From NCBI GenBank assembly GCA_015956445.1, contig WIUZ02000001.1, positions 2,604,001 to 2,668,000 of the forward strand: DNA of 64,000 bases. The letters are read 5' to 3'. This document shows positions 56,701-64,000 of this stretch, piece by piece; the stretch's first letter is position 1; every line of letters begins with the position of its first letter. The DNA comes from Thelephora terrestris (Eukaryota; Basidiomycota; Agaricomycetes; Thelephorales; Thelephoraceae). The notes below the pieces were generated by a model, which worked only from the letters and a program-made list of their open reading frames with translations, was not told where the DNA came from and did no database searches. Position numbers and translations under genes: made by a program.

Positions 56701-57359
56701 AGCTTGGATGAGAGAGACCTGAGCCTCTGTTTAGCTTGTGAAGTTATGCCAAGTGCCTCACACACACGAGCCAATTCCGTGGCACTCAACGCGCCTTCTT
56801 GAACCCATTGTATGGCGTCGTCAATCAGGTGGATTCCCATAGAATGTGGCCATTTTTCGCAAGAGACAACTTGCGCGCATTCCGCACCTTTGTGTAACAC
56901 ACAATCACCATCGAATATGTGACGGATGAATCCCGATCGCAGCGCCTCCACACTCGTCAAGGCCACTGAGAATTGGTGTTGGCATTGAATTGTGGCCCAA
57001 AACTCCACACCATTTTCATGCAAACACTTTTTTAACAAAGTCAACACGAGATTCATATTGTATTCAGGATTGTCACGGTTTTTCATATTGTATTCAGGAT
57101 GGTCACGGTCTTTCGCATTGTCCTCCGATATTGAGGCGGACGGATGCGAAAGAAGCTGCGAACAATTCGGGTCAAGTATCACCTGATCATGGTGACCTGG
57201 CATAGCATGGGGGTTTCCGCGTACGCCGCTGGTGGTCTTGAAGCGCGGGTAGGTGGGGGGGGGGATCCCCCCGCCGCTAGTGGCGCGGGTCGGCGAGAAC
57301 AAACGCTGGTCTTCGCGAGAATGCAGCAGCGAAAAGGGCATAAATGTGTCTGTGTACAT
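50712..57359 (-). CDS. Helitron replicase-helicase (Rep/Hel)
   Basis: One uninterrupted frame of more than 2,200 codons, unusual in this intron-rich genome. In order: an N-terminal region of about 450 residues without a recognised domain; a CxxC strip (LDLCNSCSQCLRKNSLPKHA) with ALANKLYVGPVPRELDDL as in Helitron DUF6570; the Helitron-like N domain (NLFPTLYPTLFPYGCGGF-type strip); the HUH motif GRGSLHCHMLVWVEG at about residue 1000 and the two-tyrosine motif IYYITDYITKSQ at about 1170; an acidic spacer; then a PIF1-type helicase with Walker A LGGAGGTGKSRVVNALR (about 1720), YLFVDEVSMIG (motif II), LAGDFAQLPPIG and MTVHKAQGRTMDRVIMDL near 2110. The C-terminus is basic. No ATG at the 5' end of the frame (57392); first ATG 57359, next plausible 57203. 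Key residues are all present, so it may be functional. Confidence 0.92.
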   Translation of the reverse strand: MYTDTFMPFSLLHSREDQRLFSPTRATSGGGIPPPTYPRFKTTSGVRGNPHAMPGHHDQVILDPNCSQLLSHPSASISEDNAKDRDHPEYNMKNRDNPEYNMNLVLTLLKKCLHENGVEFWATIQCQHQFSVALTSVEALRSGFIRHIFDGDCVLHKGAECAQVVSCEKWPHSMGIHLIDDAIQWVQEGALSATELARVCEALGITSQAKQRLRSLSSKLVERRRKLLDMSDAAALQVVDLFAKLGCQSAAKPLRAICDAHGIEVSEEASKEDNTAKILAHITEGRCVNSGRERPGCVNVQGDPTINAQRAVYLQVAVLQHVLEVASRKQLQVVLDLHEIAYDSAETVKKLRGKLKRYISTIERGKVKEAKAEDAVMERLRRLDGIRKSWPKLVPMEMKEKVVREFRAATSSEALATFVCACCGCQQPIQERIRKLLEEVNLKLLEGPSSHWNDASFPPPPTPFSAGPLKNVLVDERGVTGAGEATSLDLCNSCSQCLRKNSLPKHALANKLYVGPVPRELDDLTMVEESMIARARAKSWIVKLQENNAEVASPTSQRGLKGHTIIYPQQPDKLATLLPPPVGETLTFICIIFVGSSQLTGEWLREKAKPLIVRREKVRNALRWLKDNNPLYQNVEISDANVNSLPVHDVLPYHVECVPSDDAQESLTSGYDNTSEGVSTPSSTHFETVVVADVDVHTPARQLQAAAVHHAKTNGKPFVQVAHGPSPVNEFNNVDLFPTLYPTLFPYGCGGFDDRTRSKAISMKEQAKYFFSLGDKRFQTHYSFLFIVFNILQRRALLLGSALKVKRASFTQFARTFSSVSSAAVSTVLERIEKGEGAVAHTNEERKVLRLMKEVNLVAAKVPGSSASRVAMRNEIRALTITHGMPSFYLTINPADTHNPIVKFLAGAEIDLDNMMQHDIPNYWEQSLLISSNPAIGAKFFNLYLRAFIGTVLGYDKNTVDNNGGILGMVKAHYGCVEAQGRGSLHCHMLVWVEGALNPNEIRDKVLSDPNWGKQLLKYLDDTITNVVPEDPLPQQSTPWDEIDPCTLRGTDLRNTDVAERLALRMKDVHRLAARVQRHRHNFTCYKHYRPGETRSCRFDLKEENFRENSCIDPDTGLICLRCLDGLVNNFNMTILEAVRCNMDIQFIGSGESAKAMIYYITDYITKSQLKTHVAYAALQLAVKKCEDVVSEDDDFAIKSKRLLQKCAYALISHQEMSAQQVASYLMGYEDHFTSHNFGYLYWASFERFVERNDHEKLFRRPSVEAMDSQPGEEDGDADGEPVNLAALPTDDVDHSAAPEAEDGEEEVGIRVDEAGNVSQLSDQVADYHLRPIEQDTMCLWDFVAKTEKAYQRAKKASTSEDDEIDAADDDEPAEHDADGSEEAVNVDVQDMGPPKRGRRKISKYEFLPGHSESETKHIRLRSEQVVPVPIGPAMPRRDVPDSYVRYCRLIVILFKPWRTIAGLRSEGSSWETTFNTLVDAMDGHHRAVLENMHVLNECRDSRNDHMQTRSRQRSRGDVDSRTTKDVGDNGIEDVTMGDFIDHLDEMDRMYSCKLLESARDAQQCVDELTNAGFFATIQNDGLAGSEQQDMPTAEENDDLVEDLWRDAYDRRKAEWKHQASQCEEPVVAESTSITDAAMIEQLSVALPVVGEMTAVGLAEDSVTPETLLCRVGDMWTLNKEQRRAFDIVAKHTVVERPEQLFMYLGGAGGTGKSRVVNALRDFFGLRKQTRRFRLAAFTGVAARNIGGATLHALLQMNESGREKSVKGIRDLGAMWDGVDYLFVDEVSMIGCEMLHNISYALTEAKGNTKPFGGVNVILAGDFAQLPPIGDARLYANVNITSPASVATNRAQAKTLGKLLWLSFETVVILEETMRQSGMDNAQFVELLGRLRNGVCTIADYDLLTARSIKLQGQPTDPAYWRFAPIIVTNNASRDVINRRCAQAFAEQHGADLHWYHAVDTHQKKVIVDESLIQRLEEQNSGQTKHRLRRIPLAIGMPVAVNQNFDVAAGVVNGSHGILKRIRYYMNDQGLRILKSCVVEISGSDDVAMPGLAPHHFPILPDVVDLRFENPASHKRCTIKRLQVPIEPGFAMTVHKAQGRTMDRVIMDLAGCRGTEPPYVMVSRATSLNAIKVLRDFDFKQITKRRSEQLRDEFRRLTALKWKTMAQHGGGSDVGDATRTVAEHRATAVCGTKRRKNPNAYGTRNKRSKVGNTSR
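57054..57113 (-). repeat. Tandem 30-bp repeat near the Helitron N-terminus
   Basis: Two direct in-frame 30-bp units encode two copies of a ten-residue strip (DRDHPEYNMK then NRDNPEYNMN). They differ at two bases in the clearest part. Because the length is a multiple of three the reading frame is kept. Confidence 0.8.
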
Positions 57360-57754
57360 TGAGCGAAGAGAAAACGTCCGTGGGCAGGCCACCTACCATC
57401 CGCCAGCCACACATGACCTTCAGGTAGAACCACAGAGACTCCTTCATAGGGTGACAGGAGTATGTTACTCGCGGCCGATACACGGCAACATCGCAACCAA
57501 TCAGCCCCAAGGATGATATCTGCTTTGCGGGTTGGAGACAGAAGGAGGAGAAACTCTGAGGAAGAATAATACCCCCCCTGAGAGGGAACAGAGATAGTCA
57601 GCCGAGCTGAATGCACGCCCCCGACTTCCAGATGCGCGTGGAGGGAGTTTTCAAACAAAAAAGCAGGTGACGCCATTGAACGAGGATAGCTGGCGTCCAG
57701 CAGATAGGTGCAGGGATGCGCCTCCGCATAGCCGAGGACTTGGATAGAAGTCAT
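57179..57754 (-). other. Open frame upstream of the Helitron gene, unassigned
   Basis: Minus-strand frame beginning MTSIQVLGYAEAHPCTYLLD, with ADIILGADWLRCC in the middle. The latter pattern is like the second strand-turn of retropepsin-fold proteins, but no family is assigned. Its 3' half overlaps the 5' part of the Rep/Hel frame in another phase. It may be part of the transposon's upstream region, a separate short gene, or an old fragment. Nothing more is claimed. Confidence 0.3.
57255..57280. repeat. G/C-run palindrome followed by CTAG
   Basis: Plus strand: ten G, AT, six C, giving the perfect palindrome GGGGGGATCCCCCC (57259-57272), then GCCG and CTAG (57277-57280) followed by T. Hairpin plus CTAG/T is the layout of a Helitron 3' terminus. 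It lies inside the 5' part of the Rep/Hel frame and on the opposite strand, so it cannot be that element's own 3' end. Confidence 0.5.
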
Positions 57755-57841
57755 GGTGACAGTGAGCAACTGAGCAACAAACGATGGCGAAGCGCGGGGA
57801 GGACGACGACGAAGCGCAAGTACAGCAATGGCAAAGCGCAA

Positions 57842-58269
57842 GCGTGGAAAGGAGGCAGCACAGCCCTTGGCTGCATATGGAAATCTTTTCCCTGGGAGGC
57901 GGTGCAGCCCTTTACCACATATGGCAATAATTTCCCTCGGAAGGAGCCCAAAGGAGCGGCAATTTCAAAATCCCACGATTTTCGAGTCGTTCAGCCAAAT
58001 CGAAAACATTAAAACAACACGACCCCCTCCCTATCGGTCGTGGGGATAATATTTGGGTTTCAAGTAGTCCATCGTCGGGTCTCGGATCGGGATCTCCGCT
58101 AGGTCTCAGACTCTCAGCTTGAGTCCGTAGCGAGCTCGTACATAAAAATCGACAAGAGGATGTTGGTCTCGTGAGCTCGTGAGTAAACGGGTATACAAAA
58201 ATGTGAAGAGGGTCCAGGTGAAAGTCTGTGAGATACACTCGCGGTGCCCGTCTGTGTCTATCTACTACT
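57842..58269. other. Spacer between Helitron region and GH16 gene
   Basis: About 430 bases with two near-copies of a 25-base strip: GCATATGGAAATCTTTTCCCTGGGAGGC type at 57872 and CCACATATGGCAATAATTTCCCTCGG type at 57916. No gene seen. Confidence 0.35.
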
Positions 58270-59966
58270 TCAGACAAGAATGGCAAGTGCTCCGATAAAC
58301 AACAAGACAAATAAGGGGAGAGAAGATGAGACATTGAGTACAACACCTGGATTGGATCCACTCTTAGAGCTGGTGCTGGTGCTCGTTGGCGTGGATATCG
58401 AGGAAGTGCTGGTGCGATGCAAAGAACTTAAAACGGAAGAAGTGACTCCATCAACAGTGTACACGCGAACGTAGTTGATCTGGAAGTAGGCATTGTCGTA
58501 GCGGGGGCTACCTGCGCCAATAACGTTATCGGTATACTGCGCATAGATCGAATCAATCTCCCTTCCGCGTAGAAATCAAGAAACCTACACAAACTCCAGT
58601 CGTCCCACCGCTACAAGTCGCGTTATAGACCGACGGAACGCCAGCCCAGTCTCCGCAGAGGGTGATATCAAGGACAAGCTGCGAGGGTTCATAGGTATGG
58701 GTGGTATAAACCAAGCAGCGCAAGACGAACCTTCTGTGCCGTGAAATAGTTAGTAATGTTGCAAGTGGAAGACGGGTATGCAGCGGAGGGGGTGCCCCAT
58801 GCGGTGGTATTAATTGTCGATCCAGGGTTCTGCAGGTTGGCTGGCACACTGGCGCGCTAGAGAGCGAAATCAGAAGGGCTTTTCATCTTCACAAGATTTT
58901 ACTCACGCTCCAGAACCAGATACTGATTTTTCGAGAGAGGCGAGTGGTCAGTACTGGGCAGCTAATCGAGAATAAAGCGGGGTCCTACTAGATGCCTGTA
59001 ACGGGTATTAACATAACCCGCGATCAAAAGAACCGGTTATAACTCACCGGAAACATCAAACTGTGCAGCATAGACTCCACCCTGAGCGCTCGCAAATGCA
59101 GCTCCAACGCTTTTGGTATTTGTTTCAAGAACAGTGCAGCCTGTACCGTCAGTACAGTTGGCGTTGTTGTTGATTCCAGTCTGCTGGCTATTGTTTGCCT
59201 TGGTGCACCCGCTCGCAGCATGGACAGCCATTTGGTTCTGGGTCATGAGGTTGACTCTGACGGAACATTCCATGTGAGATCCATGGACGACATGCAAAAT
59301 TGCGGGGGATCGTACGTTTCAAGGATGTCAATTTCTCCTCCTATCGGCCAATTGGGTCCTGGGCCAGTGTCAGACGATCACGGCTATGGTTGAGAAAATT
59401 TCACTGTACCCATTGTCCAGAAAGCTAGCGGGTTGAAGTTGAATCGATGGTCACGGGAAATAAATCTGCGGAAAGTGCGCCTCACCTGGCCAGACGCTGC
59501 ATCCATAAGGGAGGTGCAAGGCATCAAGTATGAACACGCTTCCAACTGGGAAGGAATTCGTGGTCGTGATTCGGACCTTGGGGGATACCGTTAGTTGACA
59601 TTTTCCTTGAGAGCACTGGTTCAACCCACCGAGTTACGTTTGTCGTTATAAAGTACATTCGTGGTGTTGTCGACCTTGATGATGGCCTTTCCGTTGCCGT
59701 CTACGTACGCCAGATGGCTAGAGGTGGCGAGAGATTGGTTCACCCAAATCGTGTCTCCCTGCGTCGGGGGTGAATGCCATCCACTGATCGAACCACAATG
59801 AACTTACATTCGTAAGGTTGTCATAAGCTCCGTAAAACTGCCAGCCATCGAAAAATGACTGTCCAGCCCATGTCTGAACGAGGTTGTAGTCCGCGTGTGC
59901 GCCTGGAACTACGGACAGCACTGCAAGCGCAAGACCGATCGAGACAGAAGTCAACACGCCCTTCAT
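58270..59966 (-). CDS. Secreted GH16 beta-glucanase, membrane- or GPI-anchored
   Basis: Endo-1,3(4)-beta-glucanase-type glycoside hydrolase of family GH16, probably acting on fungal wall or plant glucans outside the cell. A signal peptide is clear (MKGVLTSVSIGLALAVLSVV, PGAHADY). Spliced blocks: WAGQSFFDGWQFYGAYDNLT, GDTIWVNQSLATSSHLAYVD, GNGKAIIKVDNTTNVLYNDK, VGSVFILDALHLPYGCSVWP, then the catalytic motif GGEIDILE (E-x-D-x-x-E nucleophile and acid/base), joined over a 56-58-nt intron to VNLMTQNQMAVHAASGC. Later: YFTAQ then LVLDITLCGDWAG and YFQINYVRVYTVDGV. The C-terminus is a Ser/Thr-rich stalk and a final hydrophobic segment (LPLFVLLFIGALAILV), as in GPI-anchored or membrane-tethered wall enzymes. 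Exon borders partly approximate. Confidence 0.88.
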
Positions 59967-60431
59967 CTTCCAACAAGTCGAACGGTAGTCGGAGAAGCGA
60001 TGTTCTGCTTTGGCAGTGATGAAAGAGAGTGTTGAGAGAGGTGAGAGAGGGTGCAGGGAAGAACGAGCGTACGCAGAAAGGTCCTTAAGTCACTCCTCAG
60101 GCGGTCTTGGTTATTCTTGGTTCCGTAGCGTGTGGCCTCGTGTAGCTTAAATTTACCTTGATCTCCGGGCCGGATCGCGTGGCAATACTGCGGACCGATC
60201 ACACTCCACTCTGACGCACTTCGCGTGAGGTTTCTTGAACGAAGGGATGCATTGTGTGCTTAGAGGGTAAAGATGATAACGCTACATATACCAAGAAACC
60301 GAACAGAGGTCGTATGCTACAGGTGGGATTAACACAACATTATGATAACCATTGGACAAAGGAATGAATGACGGTAGGGTTAAGGGAATAATAAGGAGTC
60401 CGCAGCAGCACGCTGTGGGGTGAGAAGTTGA
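59967..60431. other. GH16 upstream region / carboxylesterase 3' flank
   Basis: About 465 bases without a gene. It carries the GH16 5' region on its left part and the 3' end of the carboxylesterase gene on its right. Confidence 0.4.
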
Positions 60432-62272
60432 TCAGAGGCCATAGACTTGATAATCGTAAGACACAGCACCACCCCAAAAGTTTGGGGTACAGGCGTCGAC
60501 TGGCGCTGGTCCAGAGCCTCCAAGGAGGATGGCATTGGTCGAGGATGAGGTGGCAGTGTTCCATTGTGCGAGCCCAGGAACATTGGGGTTGCCAGTGTTT
60601 AAGAAGGATTTATAGCGCGCTTGCATTTCCTGAATTAATTGTGTTTGCTGGGTATTTGGGTTGCTCGCTGTTCCAAACTGCGGTGATCGCGTCAATAAGC
60701 TAGGCAAGGCTCGGGATGGGCATCCGAAACTTACCACAATCTGGATGTCATCCTGGTGGCAAACGGCGCCGTTGCTAGTGCAAAACGGGATTCCGGCATT
60801 GGCCGGGTACGTGGCTCCGACAATATACATTCCCACGTAGGTAGGCCCGCCACTCGAAGCCCAAGTACGAGAGAAGGTCCAGGATGAACATTTCCACAGG
60901 TAGTCTGTGCCCAGATTTTCAAGGCTAGGTCGTGCATCTTCGACGCCTCCAGAAGTCTGAACCACGTAACGTTCGGAACCAAGGACTGTATCAGCCCTAG
61001 AAGTTCCGAGCAGCCCTTCGAGGACCTGGACGGAGACCTGTTCAGACACTGGGGAGGGGAACATCGTGTAGATAGTGGAGCCAGCCTCGTCGACCACAGT
61101 GGATACCAATATCGATTTGGAAGTCTGGGGAAACGAGCTTGTGGTCAAAGTATTGGTAATGAGCTGGCCATCGTGAACGGGGCGTATGGGTTCGCCTTGG
61201 CCAGCAGCCGGATTTAGGGACATCGCTTGGGAGTAAAGAGTATCGGAAGCCTGGAGGATATCGCTAACAGACAGAGAAGATGCGCAGCTGTCATCGGATG
61301 GATTGCAAGAGAACTGCTCGTTGAAAAAGTTCTGCATGGTCTGTTGTATTCCGGGCGACAAGAACCCATAGTCCTGGATCGAAGCACGATAAGCCTATCA
61401 TCACCAATTACGTTCGTGATAGCATTACCATTGGGTCTGACTGGATGATTGCAGACCTGAAGAGAGACGAGGCCGAGGGAGTGGCAAGGAGAGCCCTAAC
61501 CATCGTGGCGCCGGAACTTTGGCCTGCGATCGTGATCTTTGACGAAGACCCACCAATCATTGGGATGCCGGCGTTTAAGACCTTCAAAGCGTTGATCACA
61601 TCCCCGACGGCTAAGTTTGTCCCTCCATTAGGTGCCATGAAGCCCAACTACACACAAGTTAGTAAGGGATTAGGCATGATGATGGATGGAACTGTACCCC
61701 GCCAAGTCTGTACTGGACAACGGCAACAATGCTTTGAGTTGCAGCGGCAAGGTTAGCGCCGTTAATTGCGGGGTCACTCGCAGAACCGCTTGTGAATGAT
61801 CCACCGTGAATCCTGAAAAAAAAATGAACACGTATCACAAGATACGATGGAACGGAAACCGAACCAGAGGAGGGAGGGGGCATTGATGCCAGCCCCGATA
61901 GAGTTTGGGACATAAACAACCATATAAAGGCAGTCCTCGGAGGTGGAGTTTGAGCCAGACTGAGGGCAGGCGGGAGGGAGATCCTGTAGGCAGGGCTCGT
62001 CAATAGGTCCCAGACATGATAGGAAGAGTGTATACCTGCTGGAGCAGGCTCGCCCCCTGCGAGATGGATACGGGCGTCGAAGGTTTCCAACGTTGAGCGT
62101 TTGCGTATTTTACCACGAACCTGGTGACATCTTCGCGCACAGAGAAGCCGCAGTGGGCGCGCTGATCATGGTTGTATACGGGACTCCTAGCAGCGAGATC
62201 GGCGACTATGGGAGAACTGCGAGCCAAAAATACTGGGAGGAGCAGAACGATGAAGGAGAGTAAGGCGACCAT
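60432..62272 (-). CDS. Secreted type-B carboxylesterase/lipase
   Basis: Alpha/beta-hydrolase of the carboxylesterase type-B family. The start MVALLSFIVLLLPVFLARSS (62272) is a strong signal peptide. Blocks in order: YANAQRWKPSTPVS, LPACPQSGSNSTSEDCLYM (conserved EDCL Cys), IHGGSFTSGSASDPAINGAN (oxyanion-hole HGG), VAVVQYRLG, AVGDVINALKVLNAGIP, the nucleophile elbow ITIAGQSSGATMVRALL (Ser in GxSxG), SAIIQSDPM, and the long last exon from FFNEQFSCNPSDDSCASSLS to SYDYQVYGL at 60432. The catalytic His/Glu lie in the C-terminal half but were not pinned down. At least five exons with short introns. Neighbouring secreted GH16 gene is on the same strand. Substrate unknown. Confidence 0.88.
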
Positions 62273-64000
62273 GATACTATTACGTCGAGGGTCAACGTCT
62301 TGGGCGTTGCGAACGAAAGCAACAGCGGCGACCTGCACCACAGCCGAGAGCTTTTATAATTGTAGTTTGAGGGTGGGTTCGAGGTTGTACCCCTGAGCTT
62401 GAGGATTGTGTAGCGAGTGAATAACCAAGATGATGATGGGGAAAACGAAGGGGTTCTGATGGGTCACTCACATTTTGCGTTCCGCCAGGCTTCTCATTCT
62501 CCACCTTCGCCATTGATGTTGACGGAAGCTCACAATGGGCGGGTATATGCGTCTGTCACGACGTCACGCACTCCCGTCACAACCCTACCTTGTTCCAAAA
62601 GCGGAGATCTGCAGGAGCTGAGACCGGCAACAGCGTGGTAAGTATGGCAGCTCATGCGCTCACGGCAGACATTGCGCCTGTTCTGTCACCAAAATTAATG
62701 ATAGGTCTCAGTGCGGGGCTAAAATTCGGCGCCAGGTGTTAGCCTTCGAGTTCTCAAAGGTGGAAAGTATGCGCCTGTGTTCACGCCGGTACCTGTTCCG
62801 TGCCGCAATTATGCAGAACGATTTCCCCCTCACTCCGCGGTGTGTATTCGTCTCTCCCATCATGCCGCCAACAACGGAACATTTCACTACAATTTTGCCA
62901 TTCTCCATCCCGCCAAAATGCCTGTGGGAACGTATCTTCAGCACAGTCTGAATTGCGCCCTTCTTCCCCCTGCCGTAAAATGATGCCTGCTATCACCCTG
63001 GTATCTGTTGTAACGACCAAGTGGCGGAGGCGGGCGTACTGCGTCTCAACCCGCCAAGCTGGGAGTCGTTGACTTCGTTGACCCATAAATCGGCTGGGCG
63101 TACGTGAGCACGCTCCCGGGTGCACCATACCCCCGAGATCCGCTCAGTGACTGGTCTGACGGAAGGTTCGATTTGGATGGTCGTGAATAACGCGGCCGTG
63201 TGTGGACTCCACTCCTAACGTGAGCGGGTGATAGACCATCTGCACCCAGTCGCACAGCAGGTGTGTCGGTCTCGTAACGTCCTTAATTTGGAGGACTGGC
63301 GTGTTTCAGGCCGTCATGCTGAATTATCCTTTCATGGATTGCTACCAGGTGTGACCCAAGAACCACGCACAAACCAGATCGCACCTCTTCACCTTCCCTA
63401 CTGGGCTCTTGCGGAGGAGAGGAACCTGTATTTCACATTTTTCAATCATTTTGGAGCCGCGCTCAAAGTGCAACGCGCTGCTCGACGGTCTAATGCATGT
63501 AACACATTACGATGTGCCGCCCCCAACCACGCTCCTTGGTAGTCAACCGTTGCAGCATTCTCGTGCTCCGAGTCTTGATCGCGCACACGGAAGGTCCTAG
63601 TTGAGACCCCTTTCAAATGAATAGGTGTATAAATGAATTCGAGCGAAAATGATAATTACCCAGCGGAAACATGACGACGACGATCAATTGATCAATGGGG
63701 TTGGATCTCGCAGGAGAGCTGAGCGGAATGAAATGGATCCGACGTCGCTTGACCCTGCGTTTACAGGAAACCCGGGCCGGACCCCATGCACGTCGGCGAT
63801 ACTTACATGCAAGCAGTGCTTTTTTCACGGCTCTCGACCTTCTCGTGAAAAGTGCCAGAGTTGAGCGTAGCTGGAGGGTTCTCCGCAGACACCTCGCCGA
63901 CGAGCGACGATTGAAAGTGGTGGTGAGGATAAGCGAGAACGAACCTTCAAAAGTAAAGACAGACAGGAGCCTAACCGCGATTTCCTGTATTTTCTTGAAC
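62273..64000. other. Right-hand 1.7 kb, no supportable gene
   Basis: Open frames on both strands at 62417-63140 and 63228-63864 are short, overlap each other and lack recognisable motifs. The left part includes the carboxylesterase promoter. The last 150 bases may belong to a gene cut by the window edge, but nothing can be supported. Confidence 0.3.

Larger units (their letters stand above)
50712..57841 (-). mobile_element. Helitron (rolling-circle DNA transposon), ends not determined
   Basis: Core defined by the Rep/Hel frame. Helitrons start TC and end CTRR after a short hairpin, inserting between A and T without target duplication. No convincing 5' TC or 3' hairpin-CTRR was assigned on the minus strand, so coordinates are only the coding core plus the adjacent upstream open frame. 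The element could extend downstream to include the family B gene (to about 48880). Confidence 0.6.

Noticed and set aside
1-64000. CRISPR arrays, bacterial operons, rRNA or tRNA genes
   Set aside because: No spaced repeats, and no cloverleaf with an intact A and B box was found by eye; GGTTCRA-like strings at several places lacked the rest of a tRNA.

Overview
This is nuclear DNA from a filamentous basidiomycete, most likely an Agaricomycete. Genes are dense and on both strands. Introns are short (about 46-85 nt, GT..AG) and interrupt almost every conserved gene. The gene set (SNW1, NEDD1, RPA1, TIM54, MER3/HFM1, CKS1, STE23-type insulinase, NECAP, CSN8, UBLCP1) is eukaryotic housekeeping, and the F-box/LRR proteins, Cys-rich families and Helitron are of mushroom type. 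Species is not identified.

Layout. 0-30 kb is a conserved core: SNW1 (-) and NEDD1 (+) share a 184-bp divergent spacer; then RPA1 (-), TIM54 (+), the meiotic helicase MER3/HFM1 (-), CKS1 (+), an M16 insulinase (-), an F-box/LRR gene (-), NECAP (-) and CSN8 (+) on an 80-bp divergent spacer, and UBLCP1 (-). 30.9-40.0 kb is an array of five paralogues of an unrecognised family ('family A') with a conserved N-terminal helical module, a Cys-rich zinc-cluster-like module and a conserved C-terminal module. The copies differ by whole-module loss, decay and internal repeat expansion. 40.7-50.4 kb mixes two single-exon F-box paralogues with three members of a second unrecognised family ('family B') and a relic of a Helitron helicase. 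50.7-57.8 kb carries a long, open Helitron replicase-helicase reading frame. 58.3-62.3 kb holds two secreted enzymes, a GH16 glucanase and a type-B carboxylesterase. The last 1.7 kb shows no supportable gene.

The most unusual observations are: (1) an RPA1 (replication protein A large subunit) with three tandem copies of the N-terminal protein-interaction domain (RPA70N/DBD-F) instead of one, spliced into one frame of about 840 residues; the first copy uses a GC-AG intron where its sisters use GT-AG; (2) the family A array, whose Cys module resembles a rearranged Zn2Cys6 cluster; and (3) family B genes lying next to both the long Helitron and a Helitron relic, which suggests they travel as accessory cargo.

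Intron positions were placed by eye using frame continuity and family conservation. For NEDD1, RPA1, TIM54, CKS1, the F-box/LRR gene at 24.4 kb and family B copy 2 the inferred exons sum to a whole number of codons. Functions of families A and B are unknown.
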